Positions 45,655-55,897 of a DNA stretch of 64,000 nucleotides are shown here, piece by piece. The notes beneath the pieces are model-generated. The model was not told the DNA's origin, ran no database searches, and worked only from the letters and a program-made list of their open reading frames with translations. The stretch lies in NCBI GenBank assembly GCA_023078555.1, contig CM041196.1, forward strand, positions 5,467,658-5,531,657. Reading direction: 5' to 3'. The translations under genes were made by a program, and so were the position numbers. This DNA comes from Ulva prolifera. Its lineage: Eukaryota; Chlorophyta; Ulvophyceae; Ulvales; Ulvaceae. How positions within the stretch are numbered: the first letter of the stretch is position 1; each line of letters starts with the position of its first letter.

Positions 45655-46630
45655 TCCGTGCGGCAGGGGCCCCAGTGGGGTTGACTATGAGGACGGCCTC
45701 TGGGACACTGCGTTGTGAGGCGCGACAGTTTCCCTGCGACTCGCACCGAGCCTTCGCGACGCTGTGCGTGTTCACGAGTGGTACGCACAGAGACTGACAG
45801 GGCGCCGCCGTTTGGTTTAGTCCATTGTTGACGAGGTGAGAATTTTATTGTGGAATAGGAGTGTGGTGGCTGCACTTGTGTGCTTTTCAAGGCGGTTTAC
45901 AGGCACACTCATGTTGTGCCATTCAGAGCTGTGCCGTTCGGAGGGAACACATGAGGCGCAGGGCTGCCAGAAAGCGGCGTGCGGCGGCCTGCAGGAGGGT
46001 GCGGGGGGCGGCCGGCACCAGCGCAGCTGTGCCAGGCGTGACGGCCTGCACTGATGCATCGTAAAATGATGCTGTTGTTGAGCAGCTGCAGCGCTGGGTC
46101 CTGCTTGCTCGGGGTGATGCGGGACGGGAGAAATGACAAAGCTTGCATGTAGTTGTCGCATGTAGTTGCCCACAAGCACGTGTGTCTCACTTCAAGAGGT
46201 GGTGTATCAAGCTTCCTTCATCTTTGTAACGCACAAGCATGTGCAGCTTGTCATGAGCGGTGGTGTGCATGTGTTTAGTGGCACGAATGTGAGGTGGGCT
46301 GGTCGCGATGGCGTTGTCTCTGGTGTGTCATGCCTGCACGGTTGGTGCAGTATTTGATGGCACTCACTGTGAAGCGCGTCGCTGACTTGATGTCAAATTA
46401 TCAGTGCTGCCACTGCCAGGCAAGTGGTTGGACACCAGACGAGGTTAACGGTGGCACTCACTGCTGTTTCACCACACTGACGTTCGTGTGCCCACACGCA
46501 ATCATGTACAACCACATGTGTATGTCCAGCATGATTGTGGAAGCATACCTACAGTGTAGATGATGTGTCACTTGTGCCATAATAATTGCAGGACACTACT
46601 CGAGACCAGAACGCAGTGCAGTAACAATGT
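45655..46630. other. convergent intergenic region
   Basis: The 3' ends of the MLF gene (+) and the 304-aa gene (-) face each other. No exon is supported in between. Confidence 0.5.
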
Positions 46631-47682
46631 TTACAAGTCAGACAGGAGATACCCATACGGGTCGAACGAGCTGGGGCTCTGCTGAGATGATACCCATGCA
46701 TAGCTCAGCCCGAAGCTGATCATTATCACGACAGCAAACCCCATAACAAACAGTGCATCCCCGTAAAGGTTGTCGCGCCCCGGTGAGTCGAGCCCATCGA
46801 TGTCAAACTGCCCCATGCCTGGGACTTCGTCGATTTGAAGGCTGCTCATCACTGTTTCATCCCAGTCACCAAACACTTGATCTGCTGGCTGCCTCACCTC
46901 CTGCCACAGCAACATGTCCCGAGCGATCCTGCGATTCTTTACGCGGAGTTGCTGCAGCATTGGAATCAGCCAGCAGCGCTCCGAGACCGAAACGGTGTCT
47001 TCTGTAAGGCGGACATTCCAGGTGCCCTCAATTGCCGACTCTGGTATTCTCAGGATACCGGTTGAGATAGCAGTTGCGAAGAGCTTGAAAAGAGCTTTCC
47101 ATCGGAAGTTTGTTTGTTTGTCATATCTGTAGAGGAAGCGGATCAAGGCCACAGACATCAGTGTAGATGCTACATGGCAGTGGTGAGGGCATGCCGCAAC
47201 AGATGCAGATCGGGTGCGACCAGCCTGGGGCAGTTCTATAATCCCGGTGCAATTCCTCCGCACCTGTCCAAAACATCATAATATTCTACGGAAATCCCAG
47301 GCCATGCCTTCCCCCAGTTGTCAAGCCAGAGCAGTTGTGGTGGAACCCATCTTACCCTCCACTTGATCTCGAAGCTATCAGGCTGCAGCTGAGTGGTGCC
47401 TATTACTCTTTCTTTGAAGTACGGACACATTTCAGAGGATCTTGATTTCCAGCTGCGCAGGGACTGATTCAAGAGATCTCTGTCAGTTGTGGACCATAGC
47501 TCGGAGCTGAACGCGACAATAGGACGGGAAGCGATCATGTCCGAAAGAACATCCCCACATGCATCGCTTTCACGACCACGGTACGTCGAGAGAACGTCTG
47601 CCTGAGGTGAATTGGCGCGTGTTGTGCACTGTCTAGATGCTTGATTCGCAGCAGCAGCGCGTCGGTAGCACGGACGCTCCAT
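46631..47682 (-). CDS. 304-aa protein with C-terminal membrane helix, possibly DUF2358/NTF2-like
   Basis: Two exons, 47264-47682 and 46631-47126, join in phase. The first 30 residues (MERPCYRRAAAANQASRQC) are basic and rich in Ala and Ser, which would suit an organelle transit peptide. The core holds KWRVRWVPPQLLWLDNWGKA and, after the intron, TWNVRLTEDTVSVSERCWL. The order of a W-R-x-R-W strand and a later x-E-x-x-V-x-x-x-x-W strand recalls plant and algal DUF2358-type, NTF2-like proteins; this is inference. A 20-residue hydrophobic helix (ALFVMGFAVVIMISFGLSYA) lies near the C-terminus, followed by a short tail. Start ATG 47680-47682 was chosen because it opens the transit-like segment; the frame is open a little further upstream. 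Confidence 0.6.
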
Positions 47683-48402
47683 GTTGCACAGCTGTTGGTA
47701 CCCGCCACAGGAACTCACCTTTGCCCTGTCACAGCTCAATTTGACAAGCGCGGGCGAACTCCTGCGCAGAATGCAGTGATTTTCTTATGACTACGATACA
47801 TGGCATCTGGACAGCTTAACGCATGCATTGCGATGGACAGACACGCGCATGCGGTGTGCAAAACCAGGCATTACTCTGCTAAAATCTACAATGCGATCCG
47901 ATTGCTTCAGCCTACAACACTGCCCCTCCAGGGCAGGCCACATGTCCATCTGTCATCGCTCACAGATCTCGTTCCACAAGCGTCCCTAATCAAGGACTCC
48001 CCCTCTCCAAACCAGGCCCGAAAGGAGACTCAGAGCACATTCATGCTCTGACTGACCCAGTTTCTGGCCTCGCCAGCGCCATCGCCGATCTGCACCACAC
48101 AGCCCATCACACATTCCCGCGCCACCGTCATGCACCGTGCATACGTCCAATCGAAAAAACCCAAGCTCTTCACAACGCGCTGCAAAACCCAAAGCGCACT
48201 GGCATTGGCCCGGAGACTCTCCACACACGCTACACCACAGCGCCCATCGCCACGCAGCCACGCATTGCCCCGCGGCGGGGGTGGCTCTGCCAGAACAGCC
48301 CGGGGGTCCAGCCCCTCCTGAACAATTCGCTTCACAGCAAAATCCGCATCCCCCATCACTCTCGTCAGCGCATTGCAGCCAAAGAGAAACCACGCCACAC
48401 CT
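47683..48402. other. intergenic, no gene seen
   Basis: It lies upstream of the 304-aa gene and downstream of the fasciclin gene, both on the minus strand. Short frames only. It should hold the terminator region of one and the promoter of the other. Confidence 0.5.
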
Positions 48403-51400
48403 CTACGCCTGCTCCCGCGCACGCTCCTGTTCCCACTCCTCCTTGTCCGGGATCACACTCCCCGCGTCAATGAACGGATCGTCACTCGGTTCCCGGTCGT
48501 CCGGCGCATCCGCGACCTCCCCTGCCCCCTCGTCCTCCGTGTAATCTGCCGCATCGTCGCCAGCAGTGTCCGGCACACCCTCCCGCGTGCGCTCCTGCTC
48601 CCATTCCTCCTTGTCCGGGATCACACTCCCCGCGTCAATGTACGGATCATCACTCGGTTCCCGATCCTCCCGCGCGCCGGCCGGGGAGTCCGCGTTCGAT
48701 CCCCGCTCCTCCACCCCGTCCACGGCCTCCGCCTGGTCCCCTGCCAGCACAGCCCGCGGCGCAAGCCCCACACTGTCACCCGCGTCGGCGTAATCCGCCC
48801 CCGGCGAACCAACCCCTGGCGCCGCGTCCGCCTCCCCTTCATCTTCATACACGCCGTAGTCATCTGCCGACACCGGGGCCACCGCATCCGCATCCCCTTC
48901 ATCTTGGTAAACGCCGTAATCATCTGCCGACACCGGGGCCACCGCATCCGCATCCCCTTCATCTTGGTAAACGCCGTAATCATCCTCTACAGCCTCCCCG
49001 ATCGCAGAGCCCCCATCCTCCTCTTCCGCCGCCGCTATGACCTCCGTCGCGTCGTCTATCCGGAGGACGTCGTCGATAGGGTAGATGATGCCGTGGCAGA
49101 AGGCCACGCCGTGGGTCGAGGCGCGTGCCTCCGGGCCCTCGCCGCGAAGCGGCCGCACGAACGCCTGCCCGGCGTCGTCGACGGTCGCGGACAGCATGCA
49201 GGGCCCGGTGTCGCACCACGCGAGGGTCTTGAGCTGCAAGCTGTCCGGGCCGTCGGCCTGCGCCCAATGCGTCTTGACGATGTGGAGGCTCGCGACCTGC
49301 ACGCGCACCCGCCCCTGGTGATGCGCACTGCGCGGAGCCGCCGCAGCAGTGCAGGACAAAGCACAGAGGCCGTCCGGGCGATTACATTGCGGAGCTCTAA
49401 GCCGGACTAACAGGCGACTGCTGCCGGGGTGCGGGGTGCCGACCGCGTGGGCACGCCGCGACGTGGGCGCCACTGCGACGAGATGCGTGCTGCGCCAGGG
49501 TGCAGCTGCGGCTGCCCATGCTGGTGTGCCTGTGACATGCAGATTCAAGAAACCACAGCGGCCTCTTGGGAGGAGTCTGCTGGGTGCCAATGGAGCGACG
49601 TGGGGCAGCTGATGCGTCTACCAGGTATCCATACGAGGGCTCACCTTCCTCCACGTGCTGGGGTCAGACATCATCTGGGAGTACGCGGGGGGATCGAACG
49701 TCTCGTAGGCCTTGAAGGCCGCATTGTTCGGCACCAGCACCGTTAGCATCGCCTTCTCCCCGGGGTCCGGCTGCGCCATCCGCTCAAAGTCCTGCAGACA
49801 CGCTCTGCCCCTCATCAGCATGCTCGCGGCAGAACGCCACGCCTTGCCTGTGTGCAACATGCTCAGCCTGCGGGGTACGGGCCCTGGCAGGCGCATCACA
49901 GCGAAACGGACCATGAGCCGCAGCAGAGCACAGCACAGCGTGCATCTCACGCCATACTGACGACGTTTGTGGCGTGGCGCAACGCGCGATGCAGGGGGTC
50001 GGAACGCGCCGCCGCGGCACACCGCCGCCTAGCCATCGTGAGTCCCGATTCGGACAGTCTAATGCGTCCGCGGAAGGGGGGGCGCACATGGATGCGGTCG
50101 CTCGCAAGGAACGTCGAGGCCCCCTTGATTGTGCGCAGCGCGGCCAGGAGCGGCGTGCACTGCGGCGGCTCAACCGGCAGCAGGCGCTCCATGTTGGTGT
50201 ACAACACGCCATTGAATTCCGCGGAGGGCTCCGGCAGCAGGCGGTCGATGATGTGGACGGTGACGTCGCCGCAGCCACGCAGCGCGGCCCGCCGCACGAG
50301 CGCGCCCTCCTCTGCCGGCTGCCCGGCCGCACCAATGCGGAGGTTTGTCGGGCTCGCGTATGTGCGGGTTTGGGTGACGTAGAGTGCACCGTTGTAGTTG
50401 CGCAGTGCGGCGCCGTCCGACGCGGCTGCGTTGCCGAAGGGGTCCACCGCGAAGACGTGCCGCCGCATGACCTGCGCGGCGGGAGAGGCGTTGGACTCTG
50501 CAGCGGGTCAGTTGCAGCGTGAGCAGCCAGGGTACATGGTAACGCGACATGTGGTTGTCTAAGCACGTGTCTGGGATTGAAGGCCCGACAAACGGGACTG
50601 TGGAGGGGGGCATAGTCCTCAGGATCATGCATGCTTCGGGCGAACGCCGTCTCTTGAGAGGCCGCGGTGAGGGCATCAGAGCAGCGAGGCGACAGCGAGG
50701 GCTTGAGTGAGACAGTGGAAGGGGCACAGGTGCGCAGCGTACAGGCGTGGGCGTGATGTCTGCACGGGGCTTGCACCACCGGCATTGGGGCAGATACCCG
50801 ATGGACCTGGCACTGTACATGGCCTGAGCACTGGATTGGCCTGGAGGCTTGGGGTTGATCATGCAGCTGAGGTCCATGTCGAGATGAGTATTGTGGTGTG
50901 GGGTGGCGCACCGGGAGGGCGTTCTCGCCCTGGAATGCCCCGAGGGAGAACATGGTGATGCCAGAGTCGTCCAGGAATTTGTCTGTTGGCACAAACACTG
51001 TCATGCCTGCCAGTGACTCCTGCAGGCACATTCAGGTCAGCAACAGCTCAAGGTAGCTCGAAAGGAAGGATGGATTCAGCAGCAGGCCATGGACACCAAT
51101 GACCAAGCTTTTGCCAAGCATTAGCAAATGTCTTTGGCTAAGGGCGGGACGCTCTGTGCCTGCCATATCCGTTGGTCGTGCACACTCAACAGTGGTGTGA
51201 CACAAATGAACAAGTTTCGATGGGCTTGCGCAGTCGCTCGATTGAAACGAGCACATGCAGGACTAGCAGCAGCAGAATGGGAAGATTGATGCAAACATAC
51301 CTTGCCATCGAACAGGCTGGATGCATGGACTGACAATGAAGTCAGGAACTGAGATGCGCCTGGGTAGACTGTGGTCAAGTCGCAAGCGGCGTCGCCTGCA

Positions 51401-51631
51401 CGCTTTCGTTCAGCATGAAGCAAAGCGTTAGCGGCATGGAGTATAGAATTGTAGATGTTGGGCAATGAGGGGCAGAACACGCAGCGAAACGCTTGCTCAG
51501 GTGGAGGACCAAATGTCAATTCCGAAGTCAACAATTTTAGATGGCAGACTGGATGGGAATTGATTACCTCTGACAGCCGCAGCGAAGATGAGCACCGCCG
51601 ATAAGGCGGTGAGCGGCGACGACGTAAACAT
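48403..51631 (-). CDS. secreted fasciclin (FAS1) protein with acidic repeat tail
   Basis: Six exons join in phase: 51568-51631, 51301-51395, 50912-51019, 50088-50495, 49645-49791 and 48403-49314, giving 577 aa. The first exon encodes a signal peptide (MFTSSPLTALSAVLIFAAAV). FAS1 domain 1 (about 30-185) has MTVFVPTDKFLDDSGI and GDVTVHIIDRLLPEP, the usual H1-like and H2-like motifs. Domain 2 (about 190-362) has LTVLVPNNAAFKAYE and HGVAFCHGIIYPIDDVLR. Residues about 362-577 are highly acidic and repetitive: three copies of DDYGVYxDEGxADA and two of REPSDDPxIDAGSVIPDKEE. FAS1 proteins mediate adhesion at the cell surface or in extracellular matrix, and an acidic tail could bind Ca2+. I see no GPI signal and no C-terminal hydrophobic segment. 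Confidence 0.85.
48427..48995 (-). repeat. in-frame coding repeats of the fasciclin tail
   Basis: Two near-identical blocks of about 75 bp at 48427 and 48598 (both with CCTTGTCCGGGATCACACTC) encode the REPSDDP...IPDKEE unit. A 60-bp unit repeated about 2.7 times at 48835-48990 encodes the DDYGVYxDEG unit. The 60-bp units are almost identical at the DNA level, which points to recent tandem duplication inside the exon. Confidence 0.85.
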
Positions 51632-52171
51632 CGCTGGGTCTGCACAGGGCGTTGGCTTCATCAGACACGCTCGAGAGTGATCAAGCCAGGAATACACTGT
51701 TGGGCGACGGAAAAAATGCAGTGTGCCAGTTTTCCATCTGGCATGTCTGTTGCGGAAATTGATATCAGCCATCACGACGGTTGGCATCTCGCGTGGATCG
51801 CGACTGAAAACTCTTCAGCCTGGTGACAACATGGCCAGGGCGTGCAAGAAGGTACTATCAAATCTGTGGTTATCATCAGCAGTGTACTGGACGTGTATAC
51901 GAATTTGCGTACATCAGCTGGTACGCCTTGCGAACAGCCCAAGATCGTCCACGAAACAGCTGTGGAGCGTAGAACGCGTATGCGCAGGCCAACGCAGCCT
52001 AAATTCAGTTTCAAGTTGTATAGGCACGCGATAAAAGAAGCACACCGTGGTTTACTTGTGGTCGCAGCAGCTACTACTCTTCTGGCGTCACTCGCCTAAC
52101 TTCCCGAGTATTTGCGACTACACGCTTCACCTCTGCTAAACCGCGCGCCAGTTTTGAAACTAGTTTGAAAA
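51632..52171. promoter_or_regulatory. divergent intergenic region
   Basis: The start of the fasciclin gene (-) and of the 122-aa gene (+) lie about 540 bp apart. Both promoters should be here. No specific site is recognised. Confidence 0.35.
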
Positions 52172-52735
52172 ATGGCTGCTAGATCGGCCCCTCAAGAAGC
52201 AGTCCGATCCGGGCGAACCTCTCAAGAGCTGTGGCGGATGGACAATTTTACGAGTTTACATGCGACATACCCGACTGCCAACGGTTCGACAGAAGGAGGT
52301 CTTGTGGCAGAAACGCAGAACGGCTTGCGAATGACTCGCTCTCGTGCCGTTGATGATCCAATTGGTGGGAAGACCAGCTGGACACCGTCGACCTGTCCCA
52401 CGGAACCTGTCCGGCGACGGCCCGACTCACTGCCTTGTCATTCACAGCCTGCTATATTCAACGGGTTTTGGGCTCACTTTACCGGCCGCGCGTAAGCAAA
52501 CGTCACCTCGCGCTCCGCGGGGCCCCATGCTGAATGCGCGAAGTTTGCATTGCATGCAGATGACCGACGAGCGAGCAAGCGGCGTAGCCTTGCCACCGCG
52601 AACACAATATCGCGACACCACGCTCCTGAATTCACAACGCGCTATGCTCTCTTCGAATGCAGCGTGTGCACTGAAAGGCAGCCCGACCTGTGGCACATAC
52701 ATGATGCTCATCCGGCCGAGGCCATGGCTGCCTAG
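52172..52735 (+). CDS. 122-aa protein of unknown function
   Basis: Two exons, 52172-52364 and 52560-52735, join in phase over a 195-bp GT-AG intron. The product starts MAARSAPQEAVRSGRTSQEL and ends DAHPAEAMAA. It is hydrophilic and rich in Arg, Ser and Thr, with a basic patch RRASKRRSLATANT and one C-x2-C pair (FECSVCTER) in the second exon. No signal peptide or membrane segment. I do not recognise a family. Support is the phase-consistent intron with GCATGCAG acceptor and the non-repetitive composition; more exons could exist. Confidence 0.45.
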
Positions 52736-53471
52736 GTCTAGCTGATGTCGAGATCAAGCTCTCACGTCTCACAGCTCTCTGGACGCTGGCTATGTACAAT
52801 CTTTTGACAGGCATTCTGTCACTTGCAGATATGGCAAACATGGAATGGGGAATGGCTTCGATCGGGAGACTGAGCATCAAGGACTGCTTGAAGGTTTCTA
52901 GAGGCCTCCGCAACGCAGCAGCGACACCTGCCAAGGATGCCCGGGAGGCTTGGCTGTCTGCATGCCCACCTTGCAGCTGGCCATCATGACCACTCCAAAA
53001 ATAATGCATCGTTCAGGCATCCATGCTGCCTGTATGCCCGTGTTCCAGAGGGCTGCATGGCTCACGAGGACAACGAGCAGGTGTAGCTGGAAACAACATC
53101 ACCGGGCTGTTTTCACAGCCACTGCCTCACCCAGCATGCGGAACACGGTGCCCTGGCCCTGCAGCCAGTGCTGAAGCAAGCACACCATGCCATGATCACA
53201 CTTCACAGACATGATGCCTAAGCAGGCAAGCCTTATATGAACCGTTAAGCCCGCTCGTACAATGTAAACACAACCAGATCTGCGGCCTCACAACACTGAG
53301 CTGCAGCTCCCCCCTTCGACCAGACATGCGGAACGCAAACTGATACACAGAACAACGAGTGCATGGCCCACGCTCCTGCCGCCCCGACGCGTGCCCACAG
53401 ATGCCATGCGAGTCCGGGCGCCCCAACACCACTGCTCAACACAGCAGAACAAAGCAGCTGCAGCGTGGCGG
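52736..53471. other. convergent intergenic region
   Basis: It lies between the 122-aa gene (+) and the 3' end of the thioredoxin-like gene (-). No exon is supported. Confidence 0.5.
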
Positions 53472-55572
53472 CTAGTCATCGTCGCTGCCCGTGTCCCCGG
53501 TGGCGCCGCCTTGCCGCACAGCGCGCTTGTGCGTGTGCGGGTACGTGCGGCCGCACAGCGCACACGGCGTCGCCCACTCGTCCCCCTCCTCCACGGCCCC
53601 CCCCTCCTCGTCCGACGAGTCTGCCGCGGCCGCGCTGGTAGGCCCGGTGCCGGCGATGCACGCCGGTGGCTTGGAGCGCAGCACGCCGAGACACCTCAGC
53701 CACCCCTCCACCGCTGACTCCTGCACAGGTGGATTGTGGTGACGTGTGCTGGGGTTCCACCCTGCCCATCCAGTCTGCCCTCGGGTGTGAAACAGGGAAG
53801 GCTGCCGCCGGCGCATGGTGTGCCGCGGGGGGGCCGGCATGCTGGGGTGCCGGAATCATGGTGAACATGGCAGAGGAAGCGCGCTCTGGGGTGTTTCGTC
53901 GCAAAGCAGGAACTGGTGGAGTAGGCCCTGCGGGGCCGCTTTGCTGCAGATGTGTCGTTGGAGGGCCCCCGGCGGCAGCCGACACTCGTGTTGTGGCCAC
54001 AAAAACGCAGGAAGGAAGCTTGCGAATAGGGCGTGCTGGTGCTGCAATATGCCAGATGCGCTGCTGCGCTGCACAGGGAGTGCTGCACCTCTGGCCACGG
54101 CACGGCCAGCAGGCCAACCACGCTCTGCACAGATCGCGTAACTCCGGCATCTTCACCAAACCAGTCGTCCTCTGCAATCCATCAGCGACCAGAGAATAAG
54201 CAAGAAAAGGCCGCTGAGACTACTCAGCAACCAGGAGTCTCAGCGGCTTGCACAGACGGGCCACAGAGGATGGGAGGGGCCGTACCAGGCTCACCTCGCC
54301 GTCCGAGTCGCCAAAGTCCGACGACACGTCACTCTCCCCCCCGGCGCCGCCACCGCCGCCCTCGGCGAGCGCCGCGATCTCCGCGACCGGCATCACCCCG
54401 ACGGTGCGGCCGTGATGCGTGGCGAGCAGCAGCGGCTCCGCCGGCCGCCGCAGCTGCCGCAGCCAGGCGCCGCTGCGCGCCAGCGGCGCGCGCACGGCGC
54501 GCGTGCCGGGGTGGCGCAGTGCGAGGCGTGTCAGCAGCTCGTCGAGGTCGGCGCCGAAGCCGGCCTCCCAGAGGTGCACCACCGCCGCCGGCGCCTCCGC
54601 AGCAATCTCCTGCACCGAGTGTCTGCGCATTCCCAGGTGTACATGCAGGTCCTATGATGCGGCCTGTAGGCGGGTCCGACAAGAATAGTTCTTCATTTCT
54701 GCTCGCCTGGGAGCATGTGTTTTGTTCTGAAGAAGACAGCGCGGGCACCTCCATCGCGAGCCCAACCAGCGTCCGTGAGAAGGCGGCCCTGCTGTGGCTC
54801 GAGGCCGGCCTGAGATTGAGGGGAAAGCACCAACCAGTGCCGGCATGATGGTGCTTCCCCTGAATCTCAGGCCGCGCTGGTGGCTGGGCCTCGACCAGTG
54901 ACAGATCGCTCCCCAGAAGCGTGCACTGATCGTTCGTGACGGTGGCATCCATGCGCTGGCGCCTGCTGTTATTACGCCCATGCATGTTTGCTCTGTCCGC
55001 ACCACATGGTGTGATGCAGAGCGCAGAGGGCAACGAGGAGCTGAGCATGGAGAGTGGTGGTGCTCGTGAAGTGTCCGTCCGTGGCGTGGCTCAGACCGGG
55101 GTGCTGTGTGATCATTAGGCTGCAGTGCAGCTGCAGCGCGTGGGGACGGTGGCAGAACGGGTGTCTGCACCTGCGCTTCTGTGGCTGTGGCATCTCGATA
55201 GGCGCCATAGCCTGCATCAACTGCTGCCATGGTGTTCCTGCGGCGCCTGAGCATCACTTGCATGCGCTGCTGGCGGAGCTGATCCACCTCGCGTTGCTCT
55301 GCTGCAGGGACGCGGTCGTCCGGCGTTGTGGACGTGGCCCGGGGTGAGCTGGGTGGTTTATCTTGCTCTGCACTTTGGTCAATGGCGTTGTCAGGTGACT
55401 CGGGTGCCAGGGACATGTCGCGAATGCGCATGGCCTGGGTTGAAGGATCGAAGACCTTCAGCTGTGCGTTCATCTTGGCGCTGTACACCTGGTTCTTGAC
55501 ATCCCTGCGTTGCACAGGTGTGGTTCCGGTGGCTGCCCGTGAGACACCTGCTTGAGCAGCCAGCAGCGCCAT
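53472..55572 (-). CDS. thioredoxin/phosducin-fold protein with C-x2-C...H-x-H tail
   Basis: Three exons, 55171-55572, 54286-54609 and 53472-53720, join in phase and give 324 aa. The N-terminal third is hydrophilic and ends in a basic helix (QLRQQRMQVMLRRRRN). The second exon holds EIAAEAPAAVVHLWEAGFG, a stretch DLDELLTRLALRHPGTRAV and LRRPAEPLLLATHHGRTVG. This order (V-V-H-L-W, then a helix and H-P-G-T, then P-x-L-L-L) matches the thioredoxin fold of phosducin-like proteins. The redox CxxC is absent, as in that family. Then comes an acidic linker and a tail CALCGRTYPHTHKRAV, a possible small zinc site, then DTGSDDD. Phosducin-like proteins assist CCT folding of tubulin or G-beta; assigning that role here is inference. 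The donor of exon 2 could instead be 9 bases earlier. Confidence 0.65.
54806..54874. repeat. foldback hairpin in intron
   Basis: 54806-54832 (CGGCCTGAGATTGAGGGGAA and 7 more) pairs with 54849-54874, with one mismatch and one bulge and a 16-base loop. It lies in intron 1 of the thioredoxin-fold gene. The structure resembles the intronic foldback at 33028-33116, but the sequences are unrelated. Confidence 0.7.
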
Positions 55573-55587
55573 CGGTAATCAATCAAG

Positions 55588-55891
55588 CTACACGCCCGTG
55601 ATGTCGGAACAAGCAGCGAATATGATATCACCGCACCGGCAGCAGGGACTGTAGCCGGGGTCTACATGGGCCAACAGTGCCCGGTAGCACTGTTGCAAGC
55701 TGTCCGGTGTCGTTTGGTGTTGGCGCCACGACATGCCCCAACACAAAAGGCGCAGCTGACGGGGAGCCTTACCTGCGGCAGCACTCTTGCATGCACTCTC
55801 CAGCATCGGCCTCGATGCCGAGTACACGGTCATTGTACTCGTGTTTCGCGTCGTTCACCCAGCTCTGGGACAAGACCTGATCAACAGACAT
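55588..55891 (-). CDS. 76-aa Cys-rich protein of unknown function
   Basis: Two exons, 55773-55891 and 55588-55699, join exactly in phase (231 nt) over a 73-bp intron with a GTAAGG donor. The product starts MSVDQVLSQSWVNDAKHEYN and ends CGDIIFAACSDITGV. It has eight Cys, most in a C-x3-CC...C...CC-x-C...C pattern, after a helical, charged first half. It lacks a signal peptide, so the Cys could bind metal or form disulfides in the mitochondrial intermembrane space. I do not recognise the family. It starts just 7 bases past the stop of the gene upstream and 16 bases from the start of the gene downstream, on the same strand. This tight packing raises the chance that it is part of the upstream transcript. 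Confidence 0.6.
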
Positions 55892-55897
55892 ACTGGA

